A stretch of DNA of 64,000 nucleotides from an uncultured Clostridia bacterium (GTDB lineage Bacteria > Bacillota > Clostridia > TANB77 > CAG-508): positions 18,090-82,089 of the forward strand of contig CANQGU010000004.1 in the NCBI GenBank assembly GCA_947623465.1, in the 5' to 3' direction. A model generated the notes under the pieces. The model saw only the letters and a list, made by a program, of their open reading frames with translations. It did no database searches and had not been told where the DNA came from. Position numbers and translations under genes: made by a program. Position 1 is the stretch's first letter; each line of letters starts with the position of its first letter. Shown piece after piece: positions 46,432 through 54,930 of this stretch.

Positions 46432-47079
46432 TTATTTTTTTATTTTTTTTACTGCTAAAGCTCCACTTACTAATACTAATAAAACAATTGCAGCTCCTAC
46501 AAAATATGTTGTTCCTGCTTGTGCTATTTCTGTTATTTCGTTTCCATTGTCATCTATATATTTTTCATCAGAATCTTTGTCATCACCATCATCTTTAGGA
46601 TCTATTGGATCTATTGGATTTGTTGGTGTTGGATCTTGTGATGGTTTTGGTTGACTAGGTGTTATAACTAATTCTGCGCTTGGTGTTGTTTCTAGGTCTG
46701 TTCCTCCACTAAGTTGCATATTTGTTACAGCAAATGCTTTTGGAGTTGCAGTTATATCTTTTAATGCTTTAAATTTAAGTGTTATAGATTTTAGATTTCC
46801 ATTTCCTGTTACATCTAAACTTCCAACTGTTAATTTACCATCTGCTTCGACATTTACTCTTGCATCTGAAGATACATATTCAAAGTTTGCTGAATCGTAA
46901 GTTAAATCAAAAGTTATTCCTTTGCATGCTGCAAAGTTAACTGTAACTGTTACTTCTGCTCCTTCTTTTACTGTTTGTATATTTGATGGTTGTACGTTTA
47001 CTGATGCAGCATTTACGCTACCTACCATAGTCATTAAAGCTACTACTAAAATTGTTAAACTTGTTATTATTTTTTTCAT
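46432..47079 (-). CDS. Cohesin-like, sortase-anchored surface protein D
   Basis: 215 residues. Signal peptide as in B. Cohesin-like domain at about 24-140 (VKEGAEVTVTVNFAACKGIT, FDLTYDSANFEYVSSDARVN, LKSITLKFKALKD): a clearer cohesin than B. The linker differs from the other units: Pro/Asp-rich with repeated PIDPIDPKDD. Tail YIDDNGNEITEIAQAG, membrane segment and VKKIKK. Separated by 34 bases from large gene D. Confidence 0.8.
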   Translation of the reverse strand: MKKIITSLTILVVALMTMVGSVNAASVNVQPSNIQTVKEGAEVTVTVNFAACKGITFDLTYDSANFEYVSSDARVNVEADGKLTVGSLDVTGNGNLKSITLKFKALKDITATPKAFAVTNMQLSGGTDLETTPSAELVITPSQPKPSQDPTPTNPIDPIDPKDDGDDKDSDEKYIDDNGNEITEIAQAGTTYFVGAAIVLLVLVSGALAVKKIKK

Positions 47080-47113
47080 TTTTATTACCTTCCTTTTTCT
47101 TATTTTTTCATCA

Positions 47114-47139
47114 TTGCACAATTTCGCTATTTTGTGTAA
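47114..47139 (-). promoter_or_regulatory. Conserved palindromic leader element, unit D
   Basis: On the minus strand: TTACACAA, AATAGCGAAA spacer, TTGTGCAA. Confidence 0.8.
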
Positions 47140-47175
47140 TAGATGATATTACTTTATAAAAAATTAGAGCGATAG

Positions 47176-47204
47176 TTGATAATTTATATTAAAAGTGCTA
47201 TACT
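47176..47204 (+). promoter_or_regulatory. Promoter of the orphan nucleotidyltransferase gene
   Basis: TTGATA (47176-47181) and TATACT (47199-47204), 17-base spacer. Confidence 0.65.
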
Positions 47205-47241
47205 AATCATAAGTTATAAAAGAAATGGATGATCTTATATT

Positions 47242-47556
47242 ATGGATAAAGAAAATGTTATAAAATTAGTAAAACAATATAGTAAATTAGTTGTTACTAA
47301 TATGTTAGTTAACAAAATAATTTTATATGGATCTTATGCAAGAGGAAATTATGATAAAGATAGTGATATAGATGTTGCTATAGTCGTACCCAAAAGCAGT
47401 ATATCAAAAGATATAATAGAAGATATGTCAAAACTTTTTAAATTAAGAAGAAATATATCTACAGATATTGAACCTATATTACTAATTGATGGCGAAGATA
47501 CTAGTGGATTTTTAGATGATATTTTAGAATATGGAGAAATTGTGTATTCTAGATAG
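47242..47556 (+). CDS. MNT-type nucleotidyltransferase domain protein (orphan)
   Basis: 104 residues. The minimal nucleotidyltransferase motif G-S-x10-D-x-D is complete: ILYGSYARGNYDKDSDIDVAIVV. Such proteins usually act as antitoxins that AMPylate or otherwise modify a HEPN RNase encoded next to them. Here no HEPN gene follows; a hairpin terminator (47577-47605) comes instead. It may be a leftover half of a toxin-antitoxin pair or act on the HEPN protein at 49493. Confidence 0.8.
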   Translation: MDKENVIKLVKQYSKLVVTNMLVNKIILYGSYARGNYDKDSDIDVAIVVPKSSISKDIIEDMSKLFKLRRNISTDIEPILLIDGEDTSGFLDDILEYGEIVYSR

Positions 47557-47576
47557 AACTTAAGTATGGTATAAAA

Positions 47577-47605
47577 AGAGCAAGGGAAATCCTTTGCTCT
47601 AATTT
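47577..47605 (+). terminator. Terminator after the orphan nucleotidyltransferase
   Basis: AGAGCAA and TTGCTCT arms with an inner GG/CC pair, followed by a weak T-rich stretch. Confidence 0.6.
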
Positions 47606-47644
47606 ATTTATAAAGATGATTTTTAAAAAATCAATACAAAACTA

Positions 47645-47673
47645 TTGCTTAAAATGCAATTATGTGATACAAT
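47645..47673 (+). promoter_or_regulatory. Promoter of the DUF4143-type ATPase gene
   Basis: TTGCTT (47645-47650) and TACAAT (47668-47673), 17-base spacer. Confidence 0.6.
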
Positions 47674-47736
47674 TTAAGTATAAAAAATGCAGTCAAAATA
47701 TGCAAAAATCATATTTAACACAAAGGAGTGATATAT

Positions 47737-49038
47737 TTGAAAAGATTATTATACAACAATTTATTAAAATGGAAAAATTCTAAAGATAGAAAACCTTTAA
47801 TATTAAAAGGTGTTAGACAATGTGGAAAAACATGGTTACTTAAAGAATTTGGAAAGAACAATTATGAAAATGTGGCCTATTTTAACTTTGAGGGAAATGA
47901 AGCCTTACAAGAATGTTTTTCTCAAGATTTAGATGTAACAAGAATAATAGAAGAATTAAGTATATTAAATAATAAAGCTATAAATCCAGAAAATACATTA
48001 ATCATTTTTGATGAAATTCAATTTTGTAATAAAGCATTATCAGCCTTAAAATATTTTTACGAAAATGCCCCTGAATACCATATAGTGTGTGCAGGTTCTT
48101 TGTTAGGAATTACACTTTCAAAACCATTGTCATTTCCTGTAGGAAAAGTTGATTTTTTAGATTTAAGACCATTAAATTTTTATGAATTTTTATTAGCTAA
48201 CAATGAAAAGATGTTAATAGAATATTTAGAAAAAAATACAACCAAAGTAAACTCTACATTTGAAAATAAATTAATCAATTATTTAAAATACTATAATATA
48301 GTTGGTGGAATGCCAGAAGCAGTTGATAAATGGATTAATACAAAAGATATAGAACAAGTAGAAAAAATTCAAGATATTATTCTAAATTCGTACGAATTAG
48401 ATTTTGCAAAACATGCTCCATTATCTGATACTCCTAAATTAAACTTAATATGGGATTATATTCCTAGAGAACTTTCAAAAGAAAATTCAAAATTTGTATA
48501 TGGTCATGTAAAAAAAGGAGCTAGAGCAAAAGATTTAGAAGATGCTTTGCAGTGGTTAATTTCTGCTGGGCTATGTTATAAAGTAAACAAAATAGAAAAA
48601 CCAAATATCCCTATTTCAAGTTACGTAGATATGCAAAGCTTTAAAATATATATGTGTGATGTAGGGTTACTTAGAAGAAAGGCAAAAGTAGATGCTAGCA
48701 TTATTTTATCTTCTGATAATACAATATATACAGAATTTAAAGGAGCAATGGCAGAAAATTATACACTATTGGAATTATTATCTTTAAATGAGGAAGTTCC
48801 TTTTTATTGGAAATCAGGTAATACTGCAGAGGTTGATTTTATTTGGCAATTTAAAGACAAAATAATCCCTATTGAAGTTAAATCAAGTAAAAATATTGGC
48901 TCAAGAAGTTTAACTTTATATAGGCAGAAATATAAGCCTGAAATTGCACTAAAAACATCTTTAAAAAATGTTGATGTTCAAGAAAATATAATTAATATAC
49001 CATTATATTTATTATGGAACTTAAAAAAATTTATTTAA
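47737..49038 (+). CDS. AAA-type ATPase with C-terminal DUF4143 domain
   Basis: 433 residues. Walker A LILKGVRQCGKTWLLKEFG (Lys in GKT), Walker B TLIIFDEIQFC, sensor region IVCAGSLLGI. The C-terminal DUF4143 part contains EFKGAMAENYTLLELLSLNE, FYWKSGNTAEVDFIWQFKDK and PIEVKSSKN, which has the D-x-E-V-K-like pattern of PD-(D/E)xK nucleases. The family is widespread, and its function is poorly known. The TTG at 47737 is used because AAGGAG lies 8 bases upstream; an in-frame GTG at 47728 overlaps that site. It lies among nucleotidyltransferase/HEPN genes in the gap between units D and E. Confidence 0.85.
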   Translation: MKRLLYNNLLKWKNSKDRKPLILKGVRQCGKTWLLKEFGKNNYENVAYFNFEGNEALQECFSQDLDVTRIIEELSILNNKAINPENTLIIFDEIQFCNKALSALKYFYENAPEYHIVCAGSLLGITLSKPLSFPVGKVDFLDLRPLNFYEFLLANNEKMLIEYLEKNTTKVNSTFENKLINYLKYYNIVGGMPEAVDKWINTKDIEQVEKIQDIILNSYELDFAKHAPLSDTPKLNLIWDYIPRELSKENSKFVYGHVKKGARAKDLEDALQWLISAGLCYKVNKIEKPNIPISSYVDMQSFKIYMCDVGLLRRKAKVDASIILSSDNTIYTEFKGAMAENYTLLELLSLNEEVPFYWKSGNTAEVDFIWQFKDKIIPIEVKSSKNIGSRSLTLYRQKYKPEIALKTSLKNVDVQENIINIPLYLLWNLKKFI

Positions 49039-49098
49039 CCGTTGAATTTAATTTTAAATTAAATGAGAACAAAAACTCATAGATAAGTAACTTTGCAC

Positions 49099-49127
49099 TT
49101 GTTTAGTCTAACTTTTTGTGCTATACT
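49099..49127 (+). promoter_or_regulatory. Promoter of the MNT-HEPN pair
   Basis: TTGTTT (49099-49104) and TATACT (49122-49127), 17-base spacer. Confidence 0.55.
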
Positions 49128-49152
49128 ATAAATGGAATGAGAGGTGTGTTTT

Positions 49153-49503
49153 ATGAGAAAAAAAATTCCTAGCAATATAAATATTGCACTAGAAAAACTA
49201 ATTAAAGGAGTTCAAGAAATATTTGGCGATAAAGCAAAAAAAGTAATTTTATACGGATCATATGCAAGAGGAGATTTTAATAAGCATTCTGATGTAGATA
49301 TAATGATTTTAACAGACATACCTGAGGAAGATATGTTTAAATATAAGGATAAAATATGGGATTACGTTTATGATATAGATTTAGAATATGATATTTTAAT
49401 TTCTGTTTTAGTAAAAAATATAAAAACATTTAATGATTGGATAGATTATATGCCATTTTATATGAATGTACAAAAGGAGGGCGTGATATTAAATGAATCA
49501 TAA
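49153..49503 (+). CDS. MNT-type nucleotidyltransferase (antitoxin of a HEPN/MNT pair)
   Basis: 116 residues with VILYGSYARGDFNKHSDVDI, the G-S-x10-D-x-D nucleotidyltransferase motif. In HEPN/MNT systems this protein neutralises the HEPN RNase, in studied cases by AMPylating it. It overlaps the HEPN gene by 11 bases, the usual order and coupling. The ATG at 49153 is spaced correctly from GAGGTG; an in-frame GTG at 49144 overlaps it. It resembles the orphan MNT at 47242 but is not a recent copy. Confidence 0.88.
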   Translation: MRKKIPSNINIALEKLIKGVQEIFGDKAKKVILYGSYARGDFNKHSDVDIMILTDIPEEDMFKYKDKIWDYVYDIDLEYDILISVLVKNIKTFNDWIDYMPFYMNVQKEGVILNES

Positions 49504-49924
49504 ATTCTCAAAAGAATTAACACTCCATAGATTATCACAAGCGCAAGAAGACTTAAAAGCTTGCATAATACTATATAATGAAGGATTATATAAGCCGGCA
49601 AATAATAGAGCTTATTATTCAATATTCCATTTAATTAGATGTGTACTTTCATTAGAACCCATTGATTTTAAAAGGCATAAAGATGTAGTAGCATATTTTA
49701 ATAAAAACTATGTGAACACAGGAATATTTCCTAAATCTATTGGAAGAAAAATTTCAAAAGCTAGTCAAATTCGTGAAGATAGCGACTATGATGACAAATT
49801 TGTGGCAGATAGTATACAAACAAAGTTACAAATTCAAACAGCAGAAGAATTATTAGAATTAGTTAAAATTTACTTAAATAAAAAATTAAACGAAGATAAT
49901 GAAAATATATACCCCTTAGATTAA
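49493..49924 (+). CDS. HEPN domain protein (toxin of a HEPN/MNT pair)
   Basis: 143 residues, helical. HEPN features: RLSQAQEDLKACIILYNEGL, KPANNRAYYSIFHLIRCVLS and FKRHKDVVAYFNKNYVNTG. The usual R-x4-6-H active-site motif is not evident as a strict match; the NRAYYSIFH pattern is typical of the MNT-linked group. Predicted RNase-type toxin inhibited by the upstream MNT protein. ATG follows GGAGGG. A terminator overlaps its end. Confidence 0.82.
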   Translation: MNHKFSKELTLHRLSQAQEDLKACIILYNEGLYKPANNRAYYSIFHLIRCVLSLEPIDFKRHKDVVAYFNKNYVNTGIFPKSIGRKISKASQIREDSDYDDKFVADSIQTKLQIQTAEELLELVKIYLNKKLNEDNENIYPLD

Positions 49925-49940
49925 ACTAGGGGGTTTTTCT
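49911..49940 (+). terminator. Terminator of the MNT-HEPN pair
   Basis: ACCCCTTAG and CTAGGGGGT arms overlapping the stop codon, then five T. Confidence 0.85.
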
Positions 49941-50011
49941 TGAATATAATCCATATTGAAGTTAAATCAAGTGAAAATTACACAAAAATATTTATAAATT
50001 TTTTTATATTT

Positions 50012-50398
50012 TTATATACGATTAGTAATAAGTCCTAATAAATTATATAAGTTTTCACCAAAATCAAAATATACTATTGCTTGATTATTTGTATGTGAAC
50101 ATCTTCCCTTATCAGCACCTCTTATACCTTTTGACAATTTTTCATTTATCGTTTTTAAACTATAATTCATACTTGGATTTAATTTATAATTCCATATTAC
50201 TATTAAGTTTAAATTACAATAATATTTAATAACATATGTACATTGTGTGTTTCTGACAGGAGTAGTATTATATACTCTTTGTTTTTCTCCGCCAGTTGCT
50301 TTAGATATCGTACTTACCTCAAATATATTTTTATTGATTTTTCTTTGTTCACAGAAAATATTAACCAAATTTTGAATTTCCTCTTGATTTTTTATCAT
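50012..50398 (-). CDS. Hypothetical protein, 128 residues
   Basis: I do not recognise the family. The sequence is mixed alpha/beta, with VYNTTPVRNTQCTYVIKYYC and LIVIWNYKLNPSMNYSLKTI in the middle and GENLYNLLGL near the end; no signal peptide or membrane segment. GAGG precedes the ATG at a suitable distance. It is the only minus-strand gene in the D-E gap and lies downstream of the HEPN gene, back to back with it. Confidence 0.6.
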   Translation of the reverse strand: MIKNQEEIQNLVNIFCEQRKINKNIFEVSTISKATGGEKQRVYNTTPVRNTQCTYVIKYYCNLNLIVIWNYKLNPSMNYSLKTINEKLSKGIRGADKGRCSHTNNQAIVYFDFGENLYNLLGLITNRI

Positions 50399-50527
50399 AT
50401 TTATCTTTCCTCTTTTCTTTTTAAATGATTATATAGTTGATGCTAATATTGTAAGTTACAATTCATTTAATGAAAATATATCATAAAAATTATCTTTTAG
50501 CAATACTTTTGAGAAACTAGCTATATA

Positions 50528-50606
50528 GAATTCTGTGATATTTTAAAAAAAATATTTGGATTTTTGTGATAAATAAGTTGTATATAACCGGAATTTTGTG
50601 ATATTT
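50528..50606 (+). repeat. Three phased direct repeats upstream of unit E
   Basis: GAATTCTGTGATATTT, GGATTTTTGTGATAAAT and GGAATTTTGTGATATTT begin at 50528, 50558 and 50590. The shared TGTGAT cores are 31 and 32 bases apart, about three helical turns. Confidence 0.6.
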
Positions 50607-50678
50607 ATATTTATCAATATTTTTTCCTAATGGAGCTAATTTCAATTTCAAAATTATTTTCACCTTTAGTACCATGTA

Positions 50679-50704
50679 TTACACAAAATAGCGAAATTGT
50701 GCAA
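50679..50704 (+). promoter_or_regulatory. Conserved palindromic leader element, unit E
   Basis: TTACACAA (50679-50686), AATAGCGAAA spacer, TTGTGCAA (50697-50704). Confidence 0.8.
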
Positions 50705-50738
50705 TGATGAAAAAATAAGAAAAAGGAAGGTAATAAAA

Positions 50739-51401
50739 ATGAAAAAAATAATAACAAGTTTAACAATTTTAGTAGTAGCTTTAATGACTATGGTAGGTAG
50801 CGTAAATGCTGCATCAGTTGTTGTAAGTCCTGCAACATCATCAAAAATAACAGCAGGTCAACAAGTAAAAGTTACTGTTACTGCAGGTGGAGAAGGAGCT
50901 AAATATAAAGTAGCTTATGATACAAGCAAATTCACATTTGAATTAGATGAAACAAAGAAAGACAAAACAATAACATCAATCAATCCTAATTATAGAGAAA
51001 CAGGAGAATTATATGTTGTTGCATTATCAACAACTCAAACATTAATATTTACAGCTAAAGTAGATATAACAACAAGCTCAACATTACCATTTACAATAAA
51101 AGAATTAACTTCAGTAGGAGCAGATAATATAGATTCAATGCAAACTACAGTAACAGTTACACCTGCTTCACCAACTCCAACACCAGAAGGTGGAGAAGGT
51201 TCTGGAACAAGTTCTGAAGAAGGAGAAGAATCTAGTTCTGAAGCAGACAATGACTCTGATTCTAAAGGAAAATATATAGATGACAACGGAAACGAAATAA
51301 CAGAAATAGCACAAGCAGGAACAACATATTTTGTAGGAGCTGCAATTGTTTTAGTAGCATTAGTAAGCGGAGCTTTAGTAATAAGAAAAATAAGAAAATA
51401 A
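50739..51401 (+). CDS. Cohesin-like, sortase-anchored surface protein E
   Basis: 220 residues. Signal peptide as in B. Cohesin-like domain at about 24-145 (KITAGQQVKVTVTAGGEGAK, YKVAYDTSKFTFELDE, TLIFTAKVDITTSSTLPFTI, MQTTVTVTPASPTPTP), most like C. Ser/Glu linker, then YIDDNGNEITEIAQAG, membrane segment and IRKIRK. The following 36 bases up to large gene E are almost identical to the corresponding gaps in C and D. Confidence 0.78.
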   Translation: MKKIITSLTILVVALMTMVGSVNAASVVVSPATSSKITAGQQVKVTVTAGGEGAKYKVAYDTSKFTFELDETKKDKTITSINPNYRETGELYVVALSTTQTLIFTAKVDITTSSTLPFTIKELTSVGADNIDSMQTTVTVTPASPTPTPEGGEGSGTSSEEGEESSSEADNDSDSKGKYIDDNGNEITEIAQAGTTYFVGAAIVLVALVSGALVIRKIRK

Positions 51402-51437
51402 TTAGATAAAAAAATAAACTTTGGGAGGAATGAAAAA

Positions 51438-54400
51438 GTGAAAAAATTTAGATTTTTATCAGCAATAACATTAGCAAGTGTTATAGTATCAGGAACAGCA
51501 TTTGCAGCAACAGGAACAACAATGAAAGGTGAATATAAAGCAGGAGAATTAAAAAACGTAAAAGATTCAACAGTTGTTGCTTTCCAATTATCAGATCCAA
51601 ATGACACTGTAAAAGTTGATGAAATAAAAGATTTAGGTGGTTATATAAGTGTTAATGCAAATGGAAAAACAGAAGTAACAACAGGAGATGTTATAACAAC
51701 TAATGGAACAAGTGAACAAAAACATGTAGTTGTATATGGAGATGTTAATGGAGACAAACAAATTGACCTAACAGATGCTATATGGGCATCAAATATGATA
51801 ACAGAGATGCCAAATCCTAATCAAACAGAACTTAATGTAGAAGCAGCAGATGTTAAAAATACAGGAGAAATACAACTTGATGATATAATAGCAGTATCAG
51901 AATTTATAACTGAAAATGACCTTGACTATGTAAAAGATGTACCAGAACCAAGCCACACACCAGAAAAATCTGGATATATTGTAGAAGGTTTAGTTAATGC
52001 TAATAAAGAAGCAGTTAAATGCGTAAATAGTGAGAATTTAACAATAAGTGATGGTGATTTAAAACTTAAAGTTTCAACACCAAGTGCTGAAGAAGAAAGA
52101 ACAGTACATGTATTTGTAAAAGTACCACAAGAAGATGGAACTGAAAAAAAAGTACGTCTTTCTGCAAATGGAGGAGTTACGATTGCAGATCATCAAACAC
52201 AACACTTTATTGATTTGATAGGAAATGACAGTTCTTCAGATAGAAATAACGAGAGTGGTTTAGATGAATTACCAGGAGAAGGTACATTTACAGTAGTTAT
52301 TACTGATGACGCTACAGGTGAAGAATTAGCAGCAACAACAATTGAAATTCATACAGCTAAACCAGTAGCTAGAGATTATACAACAAACCGTTCTGGATCA
52401 AAAACAGCTACTATGACTTTAACAGGTGTTCGTAAAGAAGGTGGAAAAGTTGTAGAAGTAAATTATCATTACAAAGACTTACCAAGTGGTTCTTATCCAG
52501 CAGAATATACAACTCTTGATTTAGTAAACAATAAATTAGAAAATAGACAAATAGCATCTGATTTAAAAGATAATCCAGCTACAGCATATGATGTAGAATT
52601 CTATGTAGTAGATGAATATGGAAACAAATCAGACAATTATACAACTACTATAGTTAAAGATACTGGAGTTGGAGCTGAAGATGCTGTTGAAGATATAACA
52701 GTTCCAGAATTAAATTCTTCTCTTGAAGATGGAGGTGCAAAATATACATGGAATATAACAGGTCATACTGATAATACATACCTTGTAACACTATATAAAG
52801 ATGGAGAAGTAATTGATCAAAAAGCATCAGAAAAAGCTTCTACTGAAGCAAGTTTTGATCTTAAATCATATATAGAAGAATATGGTGAAGGTGAGTATTA
52901 TATTTCAGTTGTAGTTAAAGGTAATGCTGAAGGTACATCAAAAGATTCTGAGGCAACAACAACTGAAGAAGAACTTGTAACTATAACAAAAATGAATTCA
53001 GTTGCAAATGTAAAATTTGAGACAACTGAAGAAGGTACAATTATAACTTGGGATTATCCAACATTAGCAGAAGATGTTAAAGATAAATATAGTTTTGATG
53101 TTCTAATTGAAGAATGGGATCCGGCTGGAAATGCTGGCAAAGGTGGTTATAGAACTTCAAACTTAACAGCAACTAATCCTGCACAAGATGAAGATGGAAA
53201 TAATCTTCAAAATGCAAGAAAAGTTAGTAATTCTTTAACTCCAAATACATTATATAAAGCTACTGTAACAGTAAAACCAACATCAGATTATCATTATTTA
53301 CAATCTGACCCAGTATCAACAGCAAAAGATTACTTTACATTAGATGCTAATGCTATAGATAGTGTTGCAACAACAACAAATACTGCAACTATAACAGTAG
53401 ATGATACACAATTACATTTCGGAAATAAAGAAAATGTAACATATGGTGTAATAGTATATAGACAAGATGATCCAGACCCAGATGCACATGATGCTACACC
53501 AGGATACAGAAAATTAGATCCATCTAAATATACAGTAACAACTAATGAAGATGGAAAAGTTGTAGTATCAGGATTAGAAGCAGATCATAATTATAAATTC
53601 TTATTAACTGTAGATGTTGATGGAGACCATGGTGAAATGAAATATGACGATGCAGAATCAGGTACTACTAAGATAGAGGGAATTTCTAGCTTAACTAATG
53701 TAGAAGTTAAAGCAAATAAACCTGAAGAGGGTAAATCTACATCAAATGTAATAGTTAAAACAAGTTCTGGAGCTGATTCTGTTGATGGATTATATATCAA
53801 CGGAGTTCAATATGAAAAAGGATCAAATAATTTTGATAAATATTATCCAAATGAATTATTAAATAAAGCATATGCAGTTTTAACAGCATCTAATACACCA
53901 GTTGTAGCTGGAGATAAAATTAATTCATTAACAGAAGATACAGTAGCTATAACAGTAGCAGATGATAAAGCACAATCAACAAAAGATTTCAGTGGTACTG
54001 CATTTGAAAATATGACTATAGAATTAACAGGAGATGCTTATAAAACAACTGTTAGTAATTTAGTAACAGGAGCTAAACTTGTTGTAAAGAAAGGTTATGT
54101 TGATGTTTCAGCATTATCAAGTAATGATGTTACACTAGAAACTGGAGCTGATGTATTAACAACTACTAACCAAATTGTAAATGTTTCAGGAACAACTACA
54201 ATAAACAAGGTTGATCTTACTACAACTGGAAAAACAGCTATAAAGACAGTTGACACTACTTCAAAATTTGAAGTTCAAGTAGATAACGATAATAAATCAA
54301 ATAATTTAACATTTAATAATCAAACTGGATCAGGTGTAGTATTAGCATTTAGAGATGTATCTAATGCAAAAAATGCTATATATGCTGGAAATGTAACAAT

Positions 54401-54857
54401 TACATCTAAAGGTGATGGAAAAGTTCAAGTATATTCTGCTGATAAGGGAATTTCAGGAAAATTAACACTTAATGTTACAGGAGAAAATAATGGAGCAGAA
54501 GTTGAAATAAATGATACAAAATTAGCTGATGTAACTAAAACAGTTAATCTTAATGGAAAAATTTCAAGTGTAAAAGTTAGATCACTAAAACCAGTACCAG
54601 TTGAATTAACAGGAGTAGAATTAAAAGAATATACATTAGAAGACATAACAAAAGATACTTCAAATAATACACACTTAAATACTGTTATAAATGGAGAAAA
54701 CTATGAAGAAGTTATGAAATTTATATCAGACTTTAAATTAAATGGTAAAGGTGCTAAATTTACATCTGCTGCAAAAGATAGTGAAGACATAGTTATCGGA
54801 GGAGCAAGTGGCCCAATGAAATTAACTTCACAAGTTACTTTAGGAAATATAAAATAA
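51438..54857 (+). CDS. Large secreted dockerin-bearing fibre-like protein E
   Basis: 1,139 residues, GTG start after GGGAGG. Signal peptide cut near GTAFAA; the first ~90 residues are close to C. Dockerin at about 95-158: loop 1 D102-D113 (DVNGDKQIDLTD), loop 2 D138-D149 (DVKNTGEIQLDD), recognition residues DLTDAI/QLDDII. The middle region after residue 170 differs from C (VHVFVKVPQEDGTEKKVRLS), then YTTNRSGSKTATMTLTGVRK and further Ig/fibronectin-like modules. The C-terminal domain (LSSNDVTLETGADVLTTTN) resembles A more than C. It thus looks like a mosaic. Confidence 0.8.
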   Translation: MKKFRFLSAITLASVIVSGTAFAATGTTMKGEYKAGELKNVKDSTVVAFQLSDPNDTVKVDEIKDLGGYISVNANGKTEVTTGDVITTNGTSEQKHVVVYGDVNGDKQIDLTDAIWASNMITEMPNPNQTELNVEAADVKNTGEIQLDDIIAVSEFITENDLDYVKDVPEPSHTPEKSGYIVEGLVNANKEAVKCVNSENLTISDGDLKLKVSTPSAEEERTVHVFVKVPQEDGTEKKVRLSANGGVTIADHQTQHFIDLIGNDSSSDRNNESGLDELPGEGTFTVVITDDATGEELAATTIEIHTAKPVARDYTTNRSGSKTATMTLTGVRKEGGKVVEVNYHYKDLPSGSYPAEYTTLDLVNNKLENRQIASDLKDNPATAYDVEFYVVDEYGNKSDNYTTTIVKDTGVGAEDAVEDITVPELNSSLEDGGAKYTWNITGHTDNTYLVTLYKDGEVIDQKASEKASTEASFDLKSYIEEYGEGEYYISVVVKGNAEGTSKDSEATTTEEELVTITKMNSVANVKFETTEEGTIITWDYPTLAEDVKDKYSFDVLIEEWDPAGNAGKGGYRTSNLTATNPAQDEDGNNLQNARKVSNSLTPNTLYKATVTVKPTSDYHYLQSDPVSTAKDYFTLDANAIDSVATTTNTATITVDDTQLHFGNKENVTYGVIVYRQDDPDPDAHDATPGYRKLDPSKYTVTTNEDGKVVVSGLEADHNYKFLLTVDVDGDHGEMKYDDAESGTTKIEGISSLTNVEVKANKPEEGKSTSNVIVKTSSGADSVDGLYINGVQYEKGSNNFDKYYPNELLNKAYAVLTASNTPVVAGDKINSLTEDTVAITVADDKAQSTKDFSGTAFENMTIELTGDAYKTTVSNLVTGAKLVVKKGYVDVSALSSNDVTLETGADVLTTTNQIVNVSGTTTINKVDLTTTGKTAIKTVDTTSKFEVQVDNDNKSNNLTFNNQTGSGVVLAFRDVSNAKNAIYAGNVTITSKGDGKVQVYSADKGISGKLTLNVTGENNGAEVEINDTKLADVTKTVNLNGKISSVKVRSLKPVPVELTGVELKEYTLEDITKDTSNNTHLNTVINGENYEEVMKFISDFKLNGKGAKFTSAAKDSEDIVIGGASGPMKLTSQVTLGNIK

Positions 54858-54876
54858 GTAAATTTTATGTTTTAGA

Positions 54877-54924
54877 AATAATAAAAATCCACGGTTTTAT
54901 TTTATCCGTGGATTTATTATTATT
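54877..54924. terminator. Terminator shared by convergent units E and F
   Basis: Arms AATAATAAAAATCCACGG and CCGTGGATTTATTATTATT, symmetric A/T tails on each side. Confidence 0.85.
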
Positions 54925-54930
54925 ATATTT

